From JAGTVG01 sp942491935 (lineage in GTDB: Bacteria; Bacteroidota; Bacteroidia; Cytophagales; Cyclobacteriaceae): a DNA stretch of 64,000 nt. Each line of letters opens with the position of its first letter. Position 1 is the stretch's first letter. Where the stretch lies: assembly GCA_942491935.1 (NCBI GenBank), contig CALOCZ010000041.1:1-64000 (forward strand), given 5' to 3'. Shown in pieces: positions 27,675 through 37,111 of this stretch. The position numbers and the translations under genes are program-made. Under the pieces are notes generated by a model. It ran no database searches. It was not told the origin of the DNA and was given only the letters and a program-made list of their open reading frames with translations.

Positions 27675-29102
27675 CTATACCACGTTAATCCGAACTGAAT
27701 TATTCCTGGTCCTACTGGCTACAGGGATGGTACTGGTTGTAACATAAATATCCCCGGGTTTCAGAACTTTACGGTCAGTAAGGATACTTTGTATATCATT
27801 CACGGCATCGTCTGTTGATTCAAATTTCTCATAAAAGATAACCTTCACGCCCCATATAAGGGCCAGTTGTGTTAAAAGTTTCTTGTTTCCGGTAAATATA
27901 TAAATTTGGGCCAAAGGCCTTTGGCGGGCTATGCTAAAGGCAGTATAACCGGAGCCTGTAATTCCTGCTATAACTTTAGCATTTGTTTCATTAGCCAGTT
28001 TACAGGCAGAAGCCAATACCCTGTCAAAGAGGTATCCTTCAGAGAATTTATCTCCCTCAAAATTTCTATTAAAAATAAAATCTACGCCCTTTTCAACCGA
28101 TTCAATGATTTTTGACATACTCCTTACTGCAAGAGAGGGATATTCACCTGCCGCTGTCTCCACACTAAGCATCACTGCATCGGCACCATCCATGATGGCA
28201 TTGGCAACATCACTGGATTCCGCACGGGTTGGCCTTGGGTTAAATGCCATGCTCTCCAGCATCTGGGTTGCAACAATTACAGGTTTTCCAGCCTCATTGC
28301 TTCTCTTAACAAGCATTTTCTGAATCATTGGAACCCGTTCCATTGGGATCTCAACACCAAGGTCACCTCTTGCTACCATTAAAGCGTCGGTAGCATCCAT
28401 TATTCCATCAATATTATCCACTGCTTCCGGTTTCTCAATTTTGGCGACAATCCTTGTGGATTTTCCACTTTCTTCAATAATCTTGCGCAATTCAAGGATA
28501 TCATCAGCTTTCCGGACAAATGAGAGTGCTATCCAGTCAACATCATGTTCAAGACAGAAAGCAAGATCGCTTTTATCCTTATCTGTAAGTGAAGGGATCG
28601 AAATCTTTGTGTTGGGGAGGTTAATGCCTTTTTTTGATTTTAAAAGTCCGCCATAAAGGACCTGTCCATAAATTTCTTTTCGCTCCTTTCCTATAACCCG
28701 AATACCAATATTTCCATCATCAATCAATATGATATCTCCTTTATTAACATCAGAGGGTAAGGTTTGATAAGGTGTTGAAATGATATCCTTTGTGCCTATA
28801 ATATCCCTGGTTGTAATAGTGATCTTCTGACCTACTTTCAGGTGCACAGAACCTCCTTCAATCATTCCAATGCGTATTTTCGGGCCCTGGAGATCCGCCA
28901 GAATGGCAACAGGCATCAGTAATTCCTGATTGATGGCACGAATAATATTTATTCGTTTCAGGTTCTCTTCCTGGGAACCATGTGAAAAGTTCAACCTGAA
29001 TACGTTTGCTCCAGCATTAATAAGTGATTGAATCTTTGATTTTGTATTACTGGCGGGACCTAAAGTAGCTACAATTTTAGTTCTGTTAAAAGACGTTTTC
29101 AT
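27675..29102 (-). CDS. pyk: Pyruvate kinase
   Basis: Glycolytic enzyme of 475 residues making pyruvate and ATP from phosphoenolpyruvate and ADP. Clear motifs: T-K-I-V-A-T-L-G-P-A near the start, R-L-N-F-S-H-G, the K-I-E-K-P-E-A-V active-site lysine region, A-R-G-D-L-G-V-E-I-P with the magnesium site, V-A-T-Q-M-L-E-S-M, A-E-S-S-D-V-A-N-A-I-M-D-G-A-D, and the C-terminal allosteric domain ending with V-A-S-R-T-R-N-N-S-V-R. Length and all motifs are normal. It lies next to the IPExxxVDY gene on the same strand, a standing neighbourhood in Bacteroidota. Confidence 0.97.
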   Translation of the reverse strand: MKTSFNRTKIVATLGPASNTKSKIQSLINAGANVFRLNFSHGSQEENLKRINIIRAINQELLMPVAILADLQGPKIRIGMIEGGSVHLKVGQKITITTRDIIGTKDIISTPYQTLPSDVNKGDIILIDDGNIGIRVIGKERKEIYGQVLYGGLLKSKKGINLPNTKISIPSLTDKDKSDLAFCLEHDVDWIALSFVRKADDILELRKIIEESGKSTRIVAKIEKPEAVDNIDGIMDATDALMVARGDLGVEIPMERVPMIQKMLVKRSNEAGKPVIVATQMLESMAFNPRPTRAESSDVANAIMDGADAVMLSVETAAGEYPSLAVRSMSKIIESVEKGVDFIFNRNFEGDKFSEGYLFDRVLASACKLANETNAKVIAGITGSGYTAFSIARQRPLAQIYIFTGNKKLLTQLALIWGVKVIFYEKFESTDDAVNDIQSILTDRKVLKPGDIYVTTSTIPVASRTRNNSVRINVV

Positions 29103-29245
29103 TCCTCTAGTTTTTCCTATAGTTCATTGACAGATTATTACTACATTTAGAGCAAATACTATTATTTCCGAATATATTGATGACCTATCTTTAAAAATAT
29201 TAATCAAAGCTTTCACTGATCAACATATCAAATACCAGGCTTTTG

Positions 29246-29674
29246 TCAAAATATCAGGTTCTCTTTAGATTTGAGTTTATCTATATCTAAAGCAACAATA
29301 TATTGAACCTCCTTGATCTTTTGGACCTCCCTGAGTAATTCCTGGTCGCTAAGATCGCCTATTCTTCCGTTTTTCATGATCAGATAATCAAATTTATTCA
29401 GCTCCGGGATTAAATAAGACATTTTATCAGATTTCCTGTCTTCCGATTTGTTTTTCAGCATCCTAAGTTGTGCGTGTTCTGTTTCATACAGATAGTTAGA
29501 GATAACAAGATTTTCATCATTAAGAAAGGATATTTTTATATCTTCTTCCTTTCTAAGATGTAAATCCATGTGTTTGTTAATTAACCAGGCCAGCCTATAA
29601 TCTTTTGATATTGAAATAATTCCATACAAACTAAAATCATATTCATATTCAATTATGAGCTTGTTTTTAGCCAT
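29246..29674 (-). CDS. IPExxxVDY family protein
   Basis: Protein of 142 residues with the signature L-I-P-E-L-N-K-F-D-Y at about 87-96, a close form of the I-P-E-x-x-x-V-D-Y motif (Phe for Val), followed by L-I-M-K-N-G. The N-terminus has the strand pattern L-I-I-E-Y-E-Y-D-F-S-L-Y-G-I-I-S, and L-A-W-L-I-N-K also matches the family. Function unknown; in many Bacteroidota it sits between pyk and the rnc-fabF-acpP block, as here, although acpP-fabF-rnc run divergently. Confidence 0.9.
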   Translation of the reverse strand: MAKNKLIIEYEYDFSLYGIISISKDYRLAWLINKHMDLHLRKEEDIKISFLNDENLVISNYLYETEHAQLRMLKNKSEDRKSDKMSYLIPELNKFDYLIMKNGRIGDLSDQELLREVQKIKEVQYIVALDIDKLKSKENLIF

Positions 29675-29762
29675 TAGAGTACATTTTAATCACAATTATT
29701 GAATTTATTTCATTTGTTATCCGATTCCTACAAATTTGATAAAATGATAAGATTAAAAAAAA

Positions 29763-29793
29763 TTGTTTGACATTATTGGTATAAATATCTTTC
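29763..29793 (+). promoter_or_regulatory. Probable promoter of acpP-fabF-rnc
   Basis: TTG at 29763-29765 and TATCTTTC at 29786-29793 (consensus TAnnTTTG with one mismatch) are 20 bases apart, as expected for -33/-7 elements in Bacteroidota. Transcription would begin near 29800, about 25 bases before the acpP ATG. Confidence 0.4.
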
Positions 29794-29824
29794 TTTGCAA
29801 AGTCAAAATTAAAAAGCATCTAAA

Positions 29825-30064
29825 ATGTCTGAAATTTCACAAAAAGTAAAAAGTATTATTGTTGATAAATTAGGGGTTGAAGAATCAGAGGTAACTCCTG
29901 AAGCAAGTTTCACTAACGATCTTGGAGCCGACTCATTGGATACCGTAGAGTTGATCATGGAGTTTGAAAAAGAATTTGGAATATCGATCCCTGATGACCA
30001 GGCAGAAAATATCTCTACTGTAGGTCAGGCCATTTCATACCTTGAAGAAAACGTCAAGAGCTAA
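29825..30064 (+). CDS. acpP: Acyl carrier protein
   Basis: Acidic carrier protein of 79 residues. The phosphopantetheine site is Ser37 in L-G-A-D-S-L-D-T-V-E-L, preceded by F-T-N-D-L, with the helix M-E-F-E-K-E-F-G-I-S-I-P-D-D-Q following. It carries growing fatty acyl chains on a 4'-phosphopantetheine arm. The next gene, 26 bases downstream, encodes the condensing enzyme that uses it. Confidence 0.98.
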   Translation: MSEISQKVKSIIVDKLGVEESEVTPEASFTNDLGADSLDTVELIMEFEKEFGISIPDDQAENISTVGQAISYLEENVKS

Positions 30065-30090
30065 TATTAGTTTAACACGAAATTTATTTC

Positions 30091-31341
30091 ATGAATCTTA
30101 AAAAAGTAGTAGTAACCGGAATCGGTGCGCTAACTCCTATTGGCAAAAATGTCAATGAGTTCTGGCAAGGGCTTTCCAATGGTGTAAGCGGTGCTGCTGA
30201 TATAACAAGATTCGACACAACCCACTTCCGGACGAAATTTGCCTGCGAAGTTAAGGATTATGATCCTAACGATTATTTCGACAGAAAAGAGGGCCGGAAG
30301 ATGGATTTCTTTACTCAGTTTGCACTGATAGCTGCCGGTGAGGCAATGGAAAACAGTGGATTGGACGTTAATTCCATCAATCTTGACCGTGCCGGAATTA
30401 TATGGGCTGCTGGAATAGGTGGATTAAAAACCATCAGTGATGAAATAATTAGCTATGCTGATAATGATCGCATACCCAGGTTCAGTCCTTTTCTCATTCC
30501 TAAGTTAATACCCGATATCAGTGCAGGGCACTTATCAATAATTCATGGATTCAGAGGTCCAAACTATGCAACAGTTTCGGCTTGTGCCTCTGCTACAAAT
30601 GCCCTGATCGACGCTTTTCACCTAATCAAATTAGGTAAAGCAGATGTCATTATTTCAGGTGGATCGGAAGCGGCTATCACTGAAGTTGGTGTTGGTGGTT
30701 TCAGCTCAATGAAAGCTTTATCCGAAAGGAATGATTCCCCAAAAACTGCGTCAAGACCATTCGATAAAGACCGCGATGGTTTTGTAATGGGAGAAGGAGC
30801 CGGTGCACTAATACTTGAGGAGTATGAACATGCCAAGGCAAGAGGAGCCAAAATCTATTGCGAAATAATTGGAGCAGGTTTATCAGCCGACGCACACCAT
30901 ATTACAGCACCTCACCCGGATGGATTAGGCGCAAAACTGGTGATGAAGAATGCCCTGGAAGATGCAGAAATTGCCCCAGAAGAAATGGACTATGTTAATG
31001 TTCATGGAACTTCCACGCCATTGGGAGATATTAGCGAGGTACTGGCAATAAAAGAAGTTTTTGGGAAACACGCATATAATTTAAATATCGGTGCTACAAA
31101 ATCTATGACTGGCCATCTCCTTGGCGCAGCTGGAGGTGTAGAGGCGATAGCTTGTATACTTGCAATGCAAAATAATCTTGTTCCGCCTACGATAAATCAC
31201 TTCACCGACGACGATAATTTGGATAATAACCTTAATTTTACATTTAATAAGGCTCAAGAAAGAGATATAAACATAGCCTTAAGTAATACATTTGGGTTTG
31301 GGGGTCATAATACCTCCGTTATTTTTAGAAAAATAGTATAA
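30091..31341 (+). CDS. fabF: 3-oxoacyl-ACP synthase II
   Basis: Condensing enzyme of 416 residues that elongates acyl-ACP with malonyl-ACP. The nucleophile is Cys165 in T-V-S-A-C-A-S-A-T-N; the two catalytic histidines are in V-N-V-H-G-T-S-T-P-L-G-D and K-S-M-T-G-H-L-L-G-A-A-G-G; the N-terminal V-V-V-T-G-I-G-A-L-T-P and the C-terminal S-N-T-F-G-F-G-G-H-N are normal. It lies in acpP-fabF-rnc, the conserved Bacteroidota order, with two bases to rnc. Confidence 0.98.
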   Translation: MNLKKVVVTGIGALTPIGKNVNEFWQGLSNGVSGAADITRFDTTHFRTKFACEVKDYDPNDYFDRKEGRKMDFFTQFALIAAGEAMENSGLDVNSINLDRAGIIWAAGIGGLKTISDEIISYADNDRIPRFSPFLIPKLIPDISAGHLSIIHGFRGPNYATVSACASATNALIDAFHLIKLGKADVIISGGSEAAITEVGVGGFSSMKALSERNDSPKTASRPFDKDRDGFVMGEGAGALILEEYEHAKARGAKIYCEIIGAGLSADAHHITAPHPDGLGAKLVMKNALEDAEIAPEEMDYVNVHGTSTPLGDISEVLAIKEVFGKHAYNLNIGATKSMTGHLLGAAGGVEAIACILAMQNNLVPPTINHFTDDDNLDNNLNFTFNKAQERDINIALSNTFGFGGHNTSVIFRKIV

Positions 31342-31343
31342 AT

Positions 31344-32087
31344 GTGCACTTATTGTGGGCAAGATTATTTCAGTTTTTTAAACCAGTAACCAGGGAAGAC
31401 AAAGAACTAGCCAAATCAATTCATCATACCCTTGGAATAAAACCGGTTAACATTTCACTATACTACCTGGCAGCCCAGCATAGTTCTGTTGCAAAAGAGA
31501 ACATTGGTGGCTCTAAAGATTCTAATGAAAGGCTTGAATATCTGGGGGATGCTATTTTAAGCGCCATAGTAGCAGATTATCTATTTAAGAAATATCCATA
31601 TAAGGATGAAGGATTTCTGACTGAGATACGTTCCCGAATTGTAAATCGTGAATCATTGAACCTACTTGGCAAAAAGCTGGGGCTCGACGAAATAGTAACC
31701 TACAACGATACCAGAAGGCATGCGCAAGCGTATAAATCAATACTGGGAGATACTCTGGAGGCTTTCATTGGTGCCGTATACCTTGACAGGGGATATAAAA
31801 AATGCAGATATTTTGTTATGAATACCTTGTTGTTTCCTCATCTGGATATTGATAAAATTATCTCAATAAATCCTAACTTCAAAAGCAAGGTAATTGAATG
31901 GGCGCATAGAAATGGCAAAATAATTCGTTTTGATATTATGAATGTGATTGAAAGTAAACACTACAAGGAATTTATTGCCCAGGTATTTATTGATGAAAAA
32001 CCATATGGAAAGGGCAATGCCTTCAATAAGAAAAGAGCTGAACAGGAAGCGGCTGAAAAAACATGTAAAATGTTAAATATTAACTAA
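31344..32087 (+). CDS. rnc: Ribonuclease III
   Basis: Double-strand-specific endoribonuclease of 247 residues that matures rRNA and cuts structured RNAs. The signature N-E-R-L-E-Y-L-G-D-A-I-L and the second acidic site D-T-L-E-A-F-I-G-A-V-Y-L-D are intact. A C-terminal dsRNA-binding domain follows from about 180 (F-K-S-K-V-I-E-W... to A-E-Q-E-A-A-E-K). The GTG at 31344 is taken as start because it keeps the L-F-Q-F-F-K-P N-terminal helix found in Bacteroidota; the ATG at 31342 is out of frame. Confidence 0.95.
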   Translation: MHLLWARLFQFFKPVTREDKELAKSIHHTLGIKPVNISLYYLAAQHSSVAKENIGGSKDSNERLEYLGDAILSAIVADYLFKKYPYKDEGFLTEIRSRIVNRESLNLLGKKLGLDEIVTYNDTRRHAQAYKSILGDTLEAFIGAVYLDRGYKKCRYFVMNTLLFPHLDIDKIISINPNFKSKVIEWAHRNGKIIRFDIMNVIESKHYKEFIAQVFIDEKPYGKGNAFNKKRAEQEAAEKTCKMLNIN

Positions 32088-32097
32088 TAGCAATTCA

Positions 32098-33978
32098 TTG
32101 GATCATATTTTAAAAATAGCCAGTGCAACTTTAAATCAAATGCCTTTGGATTGGGACACCAATCTGGAACATATAAAAACTGCTATTGTCGAAGCCAGAG
32201 ATCTGAAGGCCGATATCCTATGCCTGCCGGAATTATGTATTACCGGATACGGATGTGAAGATCTATTCCTCAGCAACTGGGTATCTGAAAGAGCTATTTC
32301 ATTAATACCTTCCATTTCGAGGCATTGTGGGGATATAACCGTTCTTGTTGGGCTTCCGATTTGGCTAAATAACCATAATTACAATTGTGTTTGTGTTATT
32401 CAGAATGAGAAAGTACTAGGTGTAAATGCAAAGCAATTCCTCGCAAATGATGGAGTGCATTATGAGCCGAGGTGGTTCACTCCATGGCCTTCCGGACAAT
32501 TAGACACCTTGAACATCGATGGCTACAAGGTTCCTTTTGGCGATTTTCAATTTCATGTCAGGGATGTATACTGTGGAATTGAGATATGTGAAGATGCGTG
32601 GCGATCGAACCGGCCGGCTTGCAGGTTGAAGGACAAGGGCATACAACTAATCCTGAATCCCAGTGCCAGCCATTTTGCCATTGGGAAATCGGTTCGACGG
32701 AAGAAACTTGTTGAAGACAGTTCAAAAACATTCCAGTGCGCATATGTATATGCGAACCTGCTTGGGAATGAAGCCGGTCGCATGATATATGATGGAGAGT
32801 GTTTAATTGCACATGGAGGACGGCTGATCCAACAAAACAGAAGGCTATCCTTTAAAGATGTAAATATTATAACCGCCGACATCAACTTTAAGGATCCGAA
32901 GCAATCACATGCTGATTTTAATTATGAGAACCTGGATCGAAATGAAGAGTTTGTAAGAGCTGTATCCCTGGGATTATTTGATTATATGAGAAAAAGTAGA
33001 AACAGGGGTTTCGTTTTGAGTTTGAGTGGTGGTGCCGATTCCTCTTCTAATGTAGTTTTAGTTGCTGAAATGACAAAGAGGGGTTTACAGGAACTTGGAG
33101 TAAATCAATTTCTAAAGAAACTAGGCCGCTCAGATCTAGAGGAAAAAATAAAGGATGACAACGAAAATGAAATCTGGAGAGCGATAAATAACAGCATTCT
33201 TACCTGCGTATATCAGGCCACAAAAAATTCATCAGAAGAAACCCTGGAAGCTGCAAGAACCCTTTCAGAATTTGTGGGAAGCACTTTTTTTTACTGGAAT
33301 ATCGATGAAGAAGTTAATTCTTATACACAAAAGATTGAGAAGGTAGTGGGTCGTAAACTAAATTGGGACCTGGACGACATCACGCTTCAGAATATCCAGG
33401 CTAGAACGCGGTCACCGATTATCTGGATGCTGGCTAATTATTTGTATTCCATACTTATTACAACCTCCAACCGGAGTGAAGGAGATGTGGGATATGCTAC
33501 TATGGATGGGGATACCAGTGGCAGCCTGGCTCCAATAGCTGGAATAGATAAGTATTTCATATTAAAGTGGTTAAAATGGGCGGAAAAACATTTAGGATAT
33601 TCAGCCCTGCATCTGGTAAATAATTTAGAACCTACGGCAGAACTGAGACCCAGGGAACAGGATCAATCTGATGAGCGCGATCTGATGCCTTACAAGATCC
33701 TGGTGGAAATCGAAAAGCTGGCAATCTTCAGGCACCTTTCACCAAGCACTGTATATTTTCAATTGAAAAGCAAAAACTTAACAGATAACCAGAGTTTAAA
33801 GCTTTATATCATAAAATTTTACCAACTTTGGGCCAGAAATCAGTGGAAACGCGAAAGAATAGCACCTGCTTTTCATCTTGATGATTTTAATGTTGACCCA
33901 AGGACCTGGTGCAGGTTCCCGATCCTATCGGGAAGTTATGCTAAAGAAATTGAGGAATTAAATAATATTGAGGATTAA
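32098..33978 (+). CDS. nadE: Glutamine-dependent NAD+ synthetase
   Basis: Two-domain enzyme of 626 residues that amidates deamido-NAD with ammonia from glutamine. The N-terminal nitrilase-like glutaminase has the Glu of L-C-L-P-E-L-C-I-T-G-Y-G and the Cys of G-I-E-I-C-E-D-A-W. The synthetase domain starts near 280 and has the PP-loop L-S-L-S-G-G-A-D-S-S, with N-I-Q-A-R-T-R, T-S-N-R-S-E-G-D-V-G-Y and E-P-T-A-E-L-R-P downstream. The TTG start, ten bases after rnc, is inferred: the homology begins there (K-I-A-S-A-T-L-N-Q) and no ATG fits. It is followed after 11 bases by lgt. Confidence 0.93.
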   Translation: MDHILKIASATLNQMPLDWDTNLEHIKTAIVEARDLKADILCLPELCITGYGCEDLFLSNWVSERAISLIPSISRHCGDITVLVGLPIWLNNHNYNCVCVIQNEKVLGVNAKQFLANDGVHYEPRWFTPWPSGQLDTLNIDGYKVPFGDFQFHVRDVYCGIEICEDAWRSNRPACRLKDKGIQLILNPSASHFAIGKSVRRKKLVEDSSKTFQCAYVYANLLGNEAGRMIYDGECLIAHGGRLIQQNRRLSFKDVNIITADINFKDPKQSHADFNYENLDRNEEFVRAVSLGLFDYMRKSRNRGFVLSLSGGADSSSNVVLVAEMTKRGLQELGVNQFLKKLGRSDLEEKIKDDNENEIWRAINNSILTCVYQATKNSSEETLEAARTLSEFVGSTFFYWNIDEEVNSYTQKIEKVVGRKLNWDLDDITLQNIQARTRSPIIWMLANYLYSILITTSNRSEGDVGYATMDGDTSGSLAPIAGIDKYFILKWLKWAEKHLGYSALHLVNNLEPTAELRPREQDQSDERDLMPYKILVEIEKLAIFRHLSPSTVYFQLKSKNLTDNQSLKLYIIKFYQLWARNQWKRERIAPAFHLDDFNVDPRTWCRFPILSGSYAKEIEELNNIED

Positions 33979-33989
33979 AAATTTATTTC

Positions 33990-35138
33990 ATGGAAATACT
34001 AGGGTATATTTTGTGGTCACCTGTACCGGAAATTTTTCCAAATCTGGATTGGGGAATAATAGGTAACATCCGATGGTATGGATTATTATTTGCGATGGCT
34101 TTCATTATTGGTCAGCAGATCATGTCTTATATATTCAGGGTAGAAGGGAAACCTGATCGGGATATTGAAACACTTACCATTTTCATTGTTGTCGGGACCA
34201 TTATAGGGGCCAGGCTTGGACATGTTTTTTTCTATGAGCCGATGAGGTTCCTTGCCGATCCAATTGAGATCTTCATGATCCAGAAAGGTGGCTTAGCCAG
34301 TCATGGGGCAGCTATAGGCATTATTGCATCCATATTTGTTTACTCAAATTATTATATCAGAATTGGTTTTTCAAAACCTTTCTTTACCATAAAAAGAAAA
34401 AAACGCCAGGGCCAAAGTTTCCTATGGGTCATCGACCGAATCGTGATAGTCGTGGCCGTGGGGGGTTGTTTTATCAGAATGGGCAATTTTTTAAATAGCG
34501 AAATAATTGGCAAACCTACAGATAGTAAGTATGCTGTATTCTTTGCCAGAGATGTTATAGACCAGTTTGAGCTTGATCAAAATATAGATGAAGTAGATAT
34601 TAAGAAAAGTGAGTCCAGCGATATCAACTCATATCCAATAGAAATTAACCTCAGGTTCAAAAATAATGATTACCAGGAGAACCAGATCAAATCATATCTT
34701 GAACGAAATGTAAAAAGAATCCTGACGAATTATGAACATATCAATCTGCATATTAATGAACCCCCTGATCTGCCATTAAATTACAGACTATCCAAAAACA
34801 CCGATGGGTCTTTTACTGCCGTAATCTCTACATTTGCTATTCCGCGTCATGCCACCCAGGTATACGAAGCGCTAACGAGTCTTTTACTTGCCTTCTTGTT
34901 ATTCTGGCTCTGGACACTTAGAAAGGCGGCAACTCCGCATGGACTCTTATTTGGACTATTTCTGATCATATTATTTGGATTGAGGTTCTTTCATGAGCTT
35001 TTTAAAGAAAATCAGGTAGATTTCGAAAATGCAATGTCTATGAACATGGGTCAATGGTTAAGCATTCCCCTCGTCCTGGTTGGTATATACGTAACTATTA
35101 GAGCATTAAGTAAAGGTTCTCCGGAAAAGCCTGGCTAG
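33990..35138 (+). CDS. lgt: Prolipoprotein diacylglyceryl transferase with an inserted domain
   Basis: Inner-membrane enzyme that moves diacylglycerol from phosphatidylglycerol to the lipobox Cys of prolipoproteins. Conserved parts are R-W-Y-G-L-L-F-A-M-A-F near 29, G-A-R-L-G-H-V-F-F-Y, A-S-H-G-A-A-I-G with the catalytic-region His, C-F-I-R-M-G-N-F-L-N-S-E-I-I-G-K-P-T-D with the Lgt signature Arg/Asn/Glu, and the C-terminal F-G-L-R-F-F-H-E-L-F-K-E. At 382 residues it is about 100 longer than typical Lgt; the extra part, about 188-285, lies between the signature and the last helices and looks like a small alpha/beta periplasmic domain. Many lipoproteins in this window would be its substrates. 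Confidence 0.93.
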   Translation: MEILGYILWSPVPEIFPNLDWGIIGNIRWYGLLFAMAFIIGQQIMSYIFRVEGKPDRDIETLTIFIVVGTIIGARLGHVFFYEPMRFLADPIEIFMIQKGGLASHGAAIGIIASIFVYSNYYIRIGFSKPFFTIKRKKRQGQSFLWVIDRIVIVVAVGGCFIRMGNFLNSEIIGKPTDSKYAVFFARDVIDQFELDQNIDEVDIKKSESSDINSYPIEINLRFKNNDYQENQIKSYLERNVKRILTNYEHINLHINEPPDLPLNYRLSKNTDGSFTAVISTFAIPRHATQVYEALTSLLLAFLLFWLWTLRKAATPHGLLFGLFLIILFGLRFFHELFKENQVDFENAMSMNMGQWLSIPLVLVGIYVTIRALSKGSPEKPG

Positions 35139-35216
35139 AATAAAAAACCAAAACTGTGTAAATTCGTGCAATTCAATGCATCTTTGATGTAAACCGGATC
35201 ATTTCACGTTGAGAAA

Positions 35217-36713
35217 GTGGCAATTATTTTAAAAATATCTGATATCACCTGGGGAAAAAGGATCAATATTTTTTACCTTTTTATTGCCATATCCTTATTC
35301 CTTTCAGGGAATTTATTATTTCATAATACCGGATTTGCGCAGGCACAAAAGAAATATTATACCAATTTAGAAGATATTCCCTATGACTCCATAAGTATAG
35401 ACAGAATTTTTATTATTGGGAATAAAAGGACCAAAGAGCGTATAATCAGGAGAGAACTGGACTTTACCGATGGGGATAGGATCGCTACTGAAAACCTCAA
35501 AGTAAGGATTAAAAAGAACGAAGAGAAGCTGACCAACACTTCCTTATTCCAGTCCGTTAAGATTTCCCTGGTTGAGATCAGTAACGACCGTGTGGATGTG
35601 ATTATAAGATTATTGGAAAGATGGTATATTTTCCCGATACCTGTCCTGGAACTAGCCGACAGGAACTTCAAGGATTGGTGGGTAAATCAGAACCACGATT
35701 TTTCACGTATAGAATGGGGTTTAAAATTATACCTGTACAATATGAGGGGAAGAAATGAAACCCTAAGATTGCAGGGACAGCTGGGCTTTACCAAGCGATT
35801 CAAAATCAGCTATGAATTTCCCTATATCGACAAAAAACAAAGGTTTGGCCTTGGATTCATGTTTGATTATAAGCAGAATAAGAACACATACTATACCACT
35901 GAAAACAACGTGCTGGTTTTTTTGGATAGCGATCACTGGCTCAGGGAACAGTATATTGGTGATGTTTCCGCAACATACCGGAAAGGGTTTTATTCCTTGC
36001 ATAAATTTGGCACCGCTTTCTATAATACGGAAGTCAACGATACAATTGTTGAGTTGAACCCAAACTACTTTGGGGAAGGCGATAAGACCCAGCAGCGTTT
36101 TTTAAGCCTCTATTATTCATTTGTCAACGATAAACGTGACATAGCCGCTTATCCCCTCCATGGATCCTATTTCGTTGGATCCATAAGTAAAAATGGCCTG
36201 GGCATATGGGACGATATCAATAACATACAGTTAAGCGCATTATATTATAAATATATCGGCCTTGGCAAACATTTCTACCTGACAGGGAGCATAGGCGGGC
36301 AATATCTGACTCCTACCGATCAACCGTTTAATGTGTACAACCGTATGGGAATCGGCCGGTTTACTATGCGGGGATATGAATTGTATGTGATTGAAGGCCC
36401 CCTTTTTGTACAAAATCAATGGACATTTAGAAAACTCCTCTTTAAATTAGAAAGAAATCTGGGTTCAGCGGTTCCTATCCGTCAATTAAGCCAGTTTCAT
36501 CTGGCACTTTATGCCAAAGCTTACTTCGACCTTGGATATATAGAGGCTTATCCGAACAATGAATTGAACGCGAGATTAACTGATCAGTTATTGTATTCCG
36601 GTGGCCCTGGTCTGGACCTGGTGACCATATATGATCTTGTTCTCCGGTTTGAATATAGCTTTAACAAGCAGGGAGAATCAGGGTTTGTCTTTGGCTTCAG
36701 GGCAATTTTCTAA
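35217..36713 (+). CDS. Omp85-family outer-membrane protein (POTRA plus surface-antigen barrel)
   Basis: Protein of 498 residues. A signal sequence lies at about 17-40 (F-Y-L-F-I-A-I-S-L-F-L-S-G-N ending near G-F-A-Q-A-Q). One POTRA-like domain is seen at about 57-132 (I-D-R-I-F-I-I-G-N-K-R-T-K-E-R-I-I-R-R-E-L to V-I-I-R-L-L-E-R-W-Y), then a barrel of alternating strands ending G-F-V-F-G-F-R-A-I-F with the terminal Phe. It fits the TamA/BamA-like bacterial surface antigen family, but with a single POTRA it is not BamA itself. Role may be outer-membrane protein insertion or lipid/protein export. GTG start at 35217. Confidence 0.85.
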   Translation: MAIILKISDITWGKRINIFYLFIAISLFLSGNLLFHNTGFAQAQKKYYTNLEDIPYDSISIDRIFIIGNKRTKERIIRRELDFTDGDRIATENLKVRIKKNEEKLTNTSLFQSVKISLVEISNDRVDVIIRLLERWYIFPIPVLELADRNFKDWWVNQNHDFSRIEWGLKLYLYNMRGRNETLRLQGQLGFTKRFKISYEFPYIDKKQRFGLGFMFDYKQNKNTYYTTENNVLVFLDSDHWLREQYIGDVSATYRKGFYSLHKFGTAFYNTEVNDTIVELNPNYFGEGDKTQQRFLSLYYSFVNDKRDIAAYPLHGSYFVGSISKNGLGIWDDINNIQLSALYYKYIGLGKHFYLTGSIGGQYLTPTDQPFNVYNRMGIGRFTMRGYELYVIEGPLFVQNQWTFRKLLFKLERNLGSAVPIRQLSQFHLALYAKAYFDLGYIEAYPNNELNARLTDQLLYSGGPGLDLVTIYDLVLRFEYSFNKQGESGFVFGFRAIF

Positions 36714-36844
36714 GAATTAAAATCGAAACTCTTACCTGAATTAAAATATCAAAACTGCTTTAAGCAGACAAAATCAAATTTCCTTCAAAGTTGCTGCTTA
36801 TATTAGATCTCAATAGGTGTATTTTATTTTTTTGATATAGTCTG

Positions 36845-37045
36845 ATGATGAGCAGGACTAAATATATTATCATTTTTTGCGCCTTCTGTGGGACCTTCTT
36901 TTATGCCTTGGAAATCTCTGGCCAGATAGCTAAAAAAGAAGTTAATGCAGCTAGAATAAGCTCCTCCATACATGGTTTTTTAAATAGTGAATCCGGTCAA
37001 AACAAAAAGGATGCATATATGAACAATATCTCTATCATAAAATAA
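36845..37045 (+). CDS. Small exported protein, uncertain
   Basis: Frame of 66 codons with a signal-peptide-like start (Y-I-I-I-F-C-A-F-C-G-T-F-F-Y-A-L, cut near I-S-G-Q-I-A) and a short polar tail. It lies before the GH26 gene on the same strand, 66 bases away. No relatives are recognised. It may be a leader fragment of a lost gene rather than a functional product. Confidence 0.35.
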   Translation: MMSRTKYIIIFCAFCGTFFYALEISGQIAKKEVNAARISSSIHGFLNSESGQNKKDAYMNNISIIK

Positions 37046-37111
37046 GGTATATCTATGTATATTGAGCATATTTCAGATCTAATATTGATTTTATTTTAAT
37101 TGCATTAAAAA

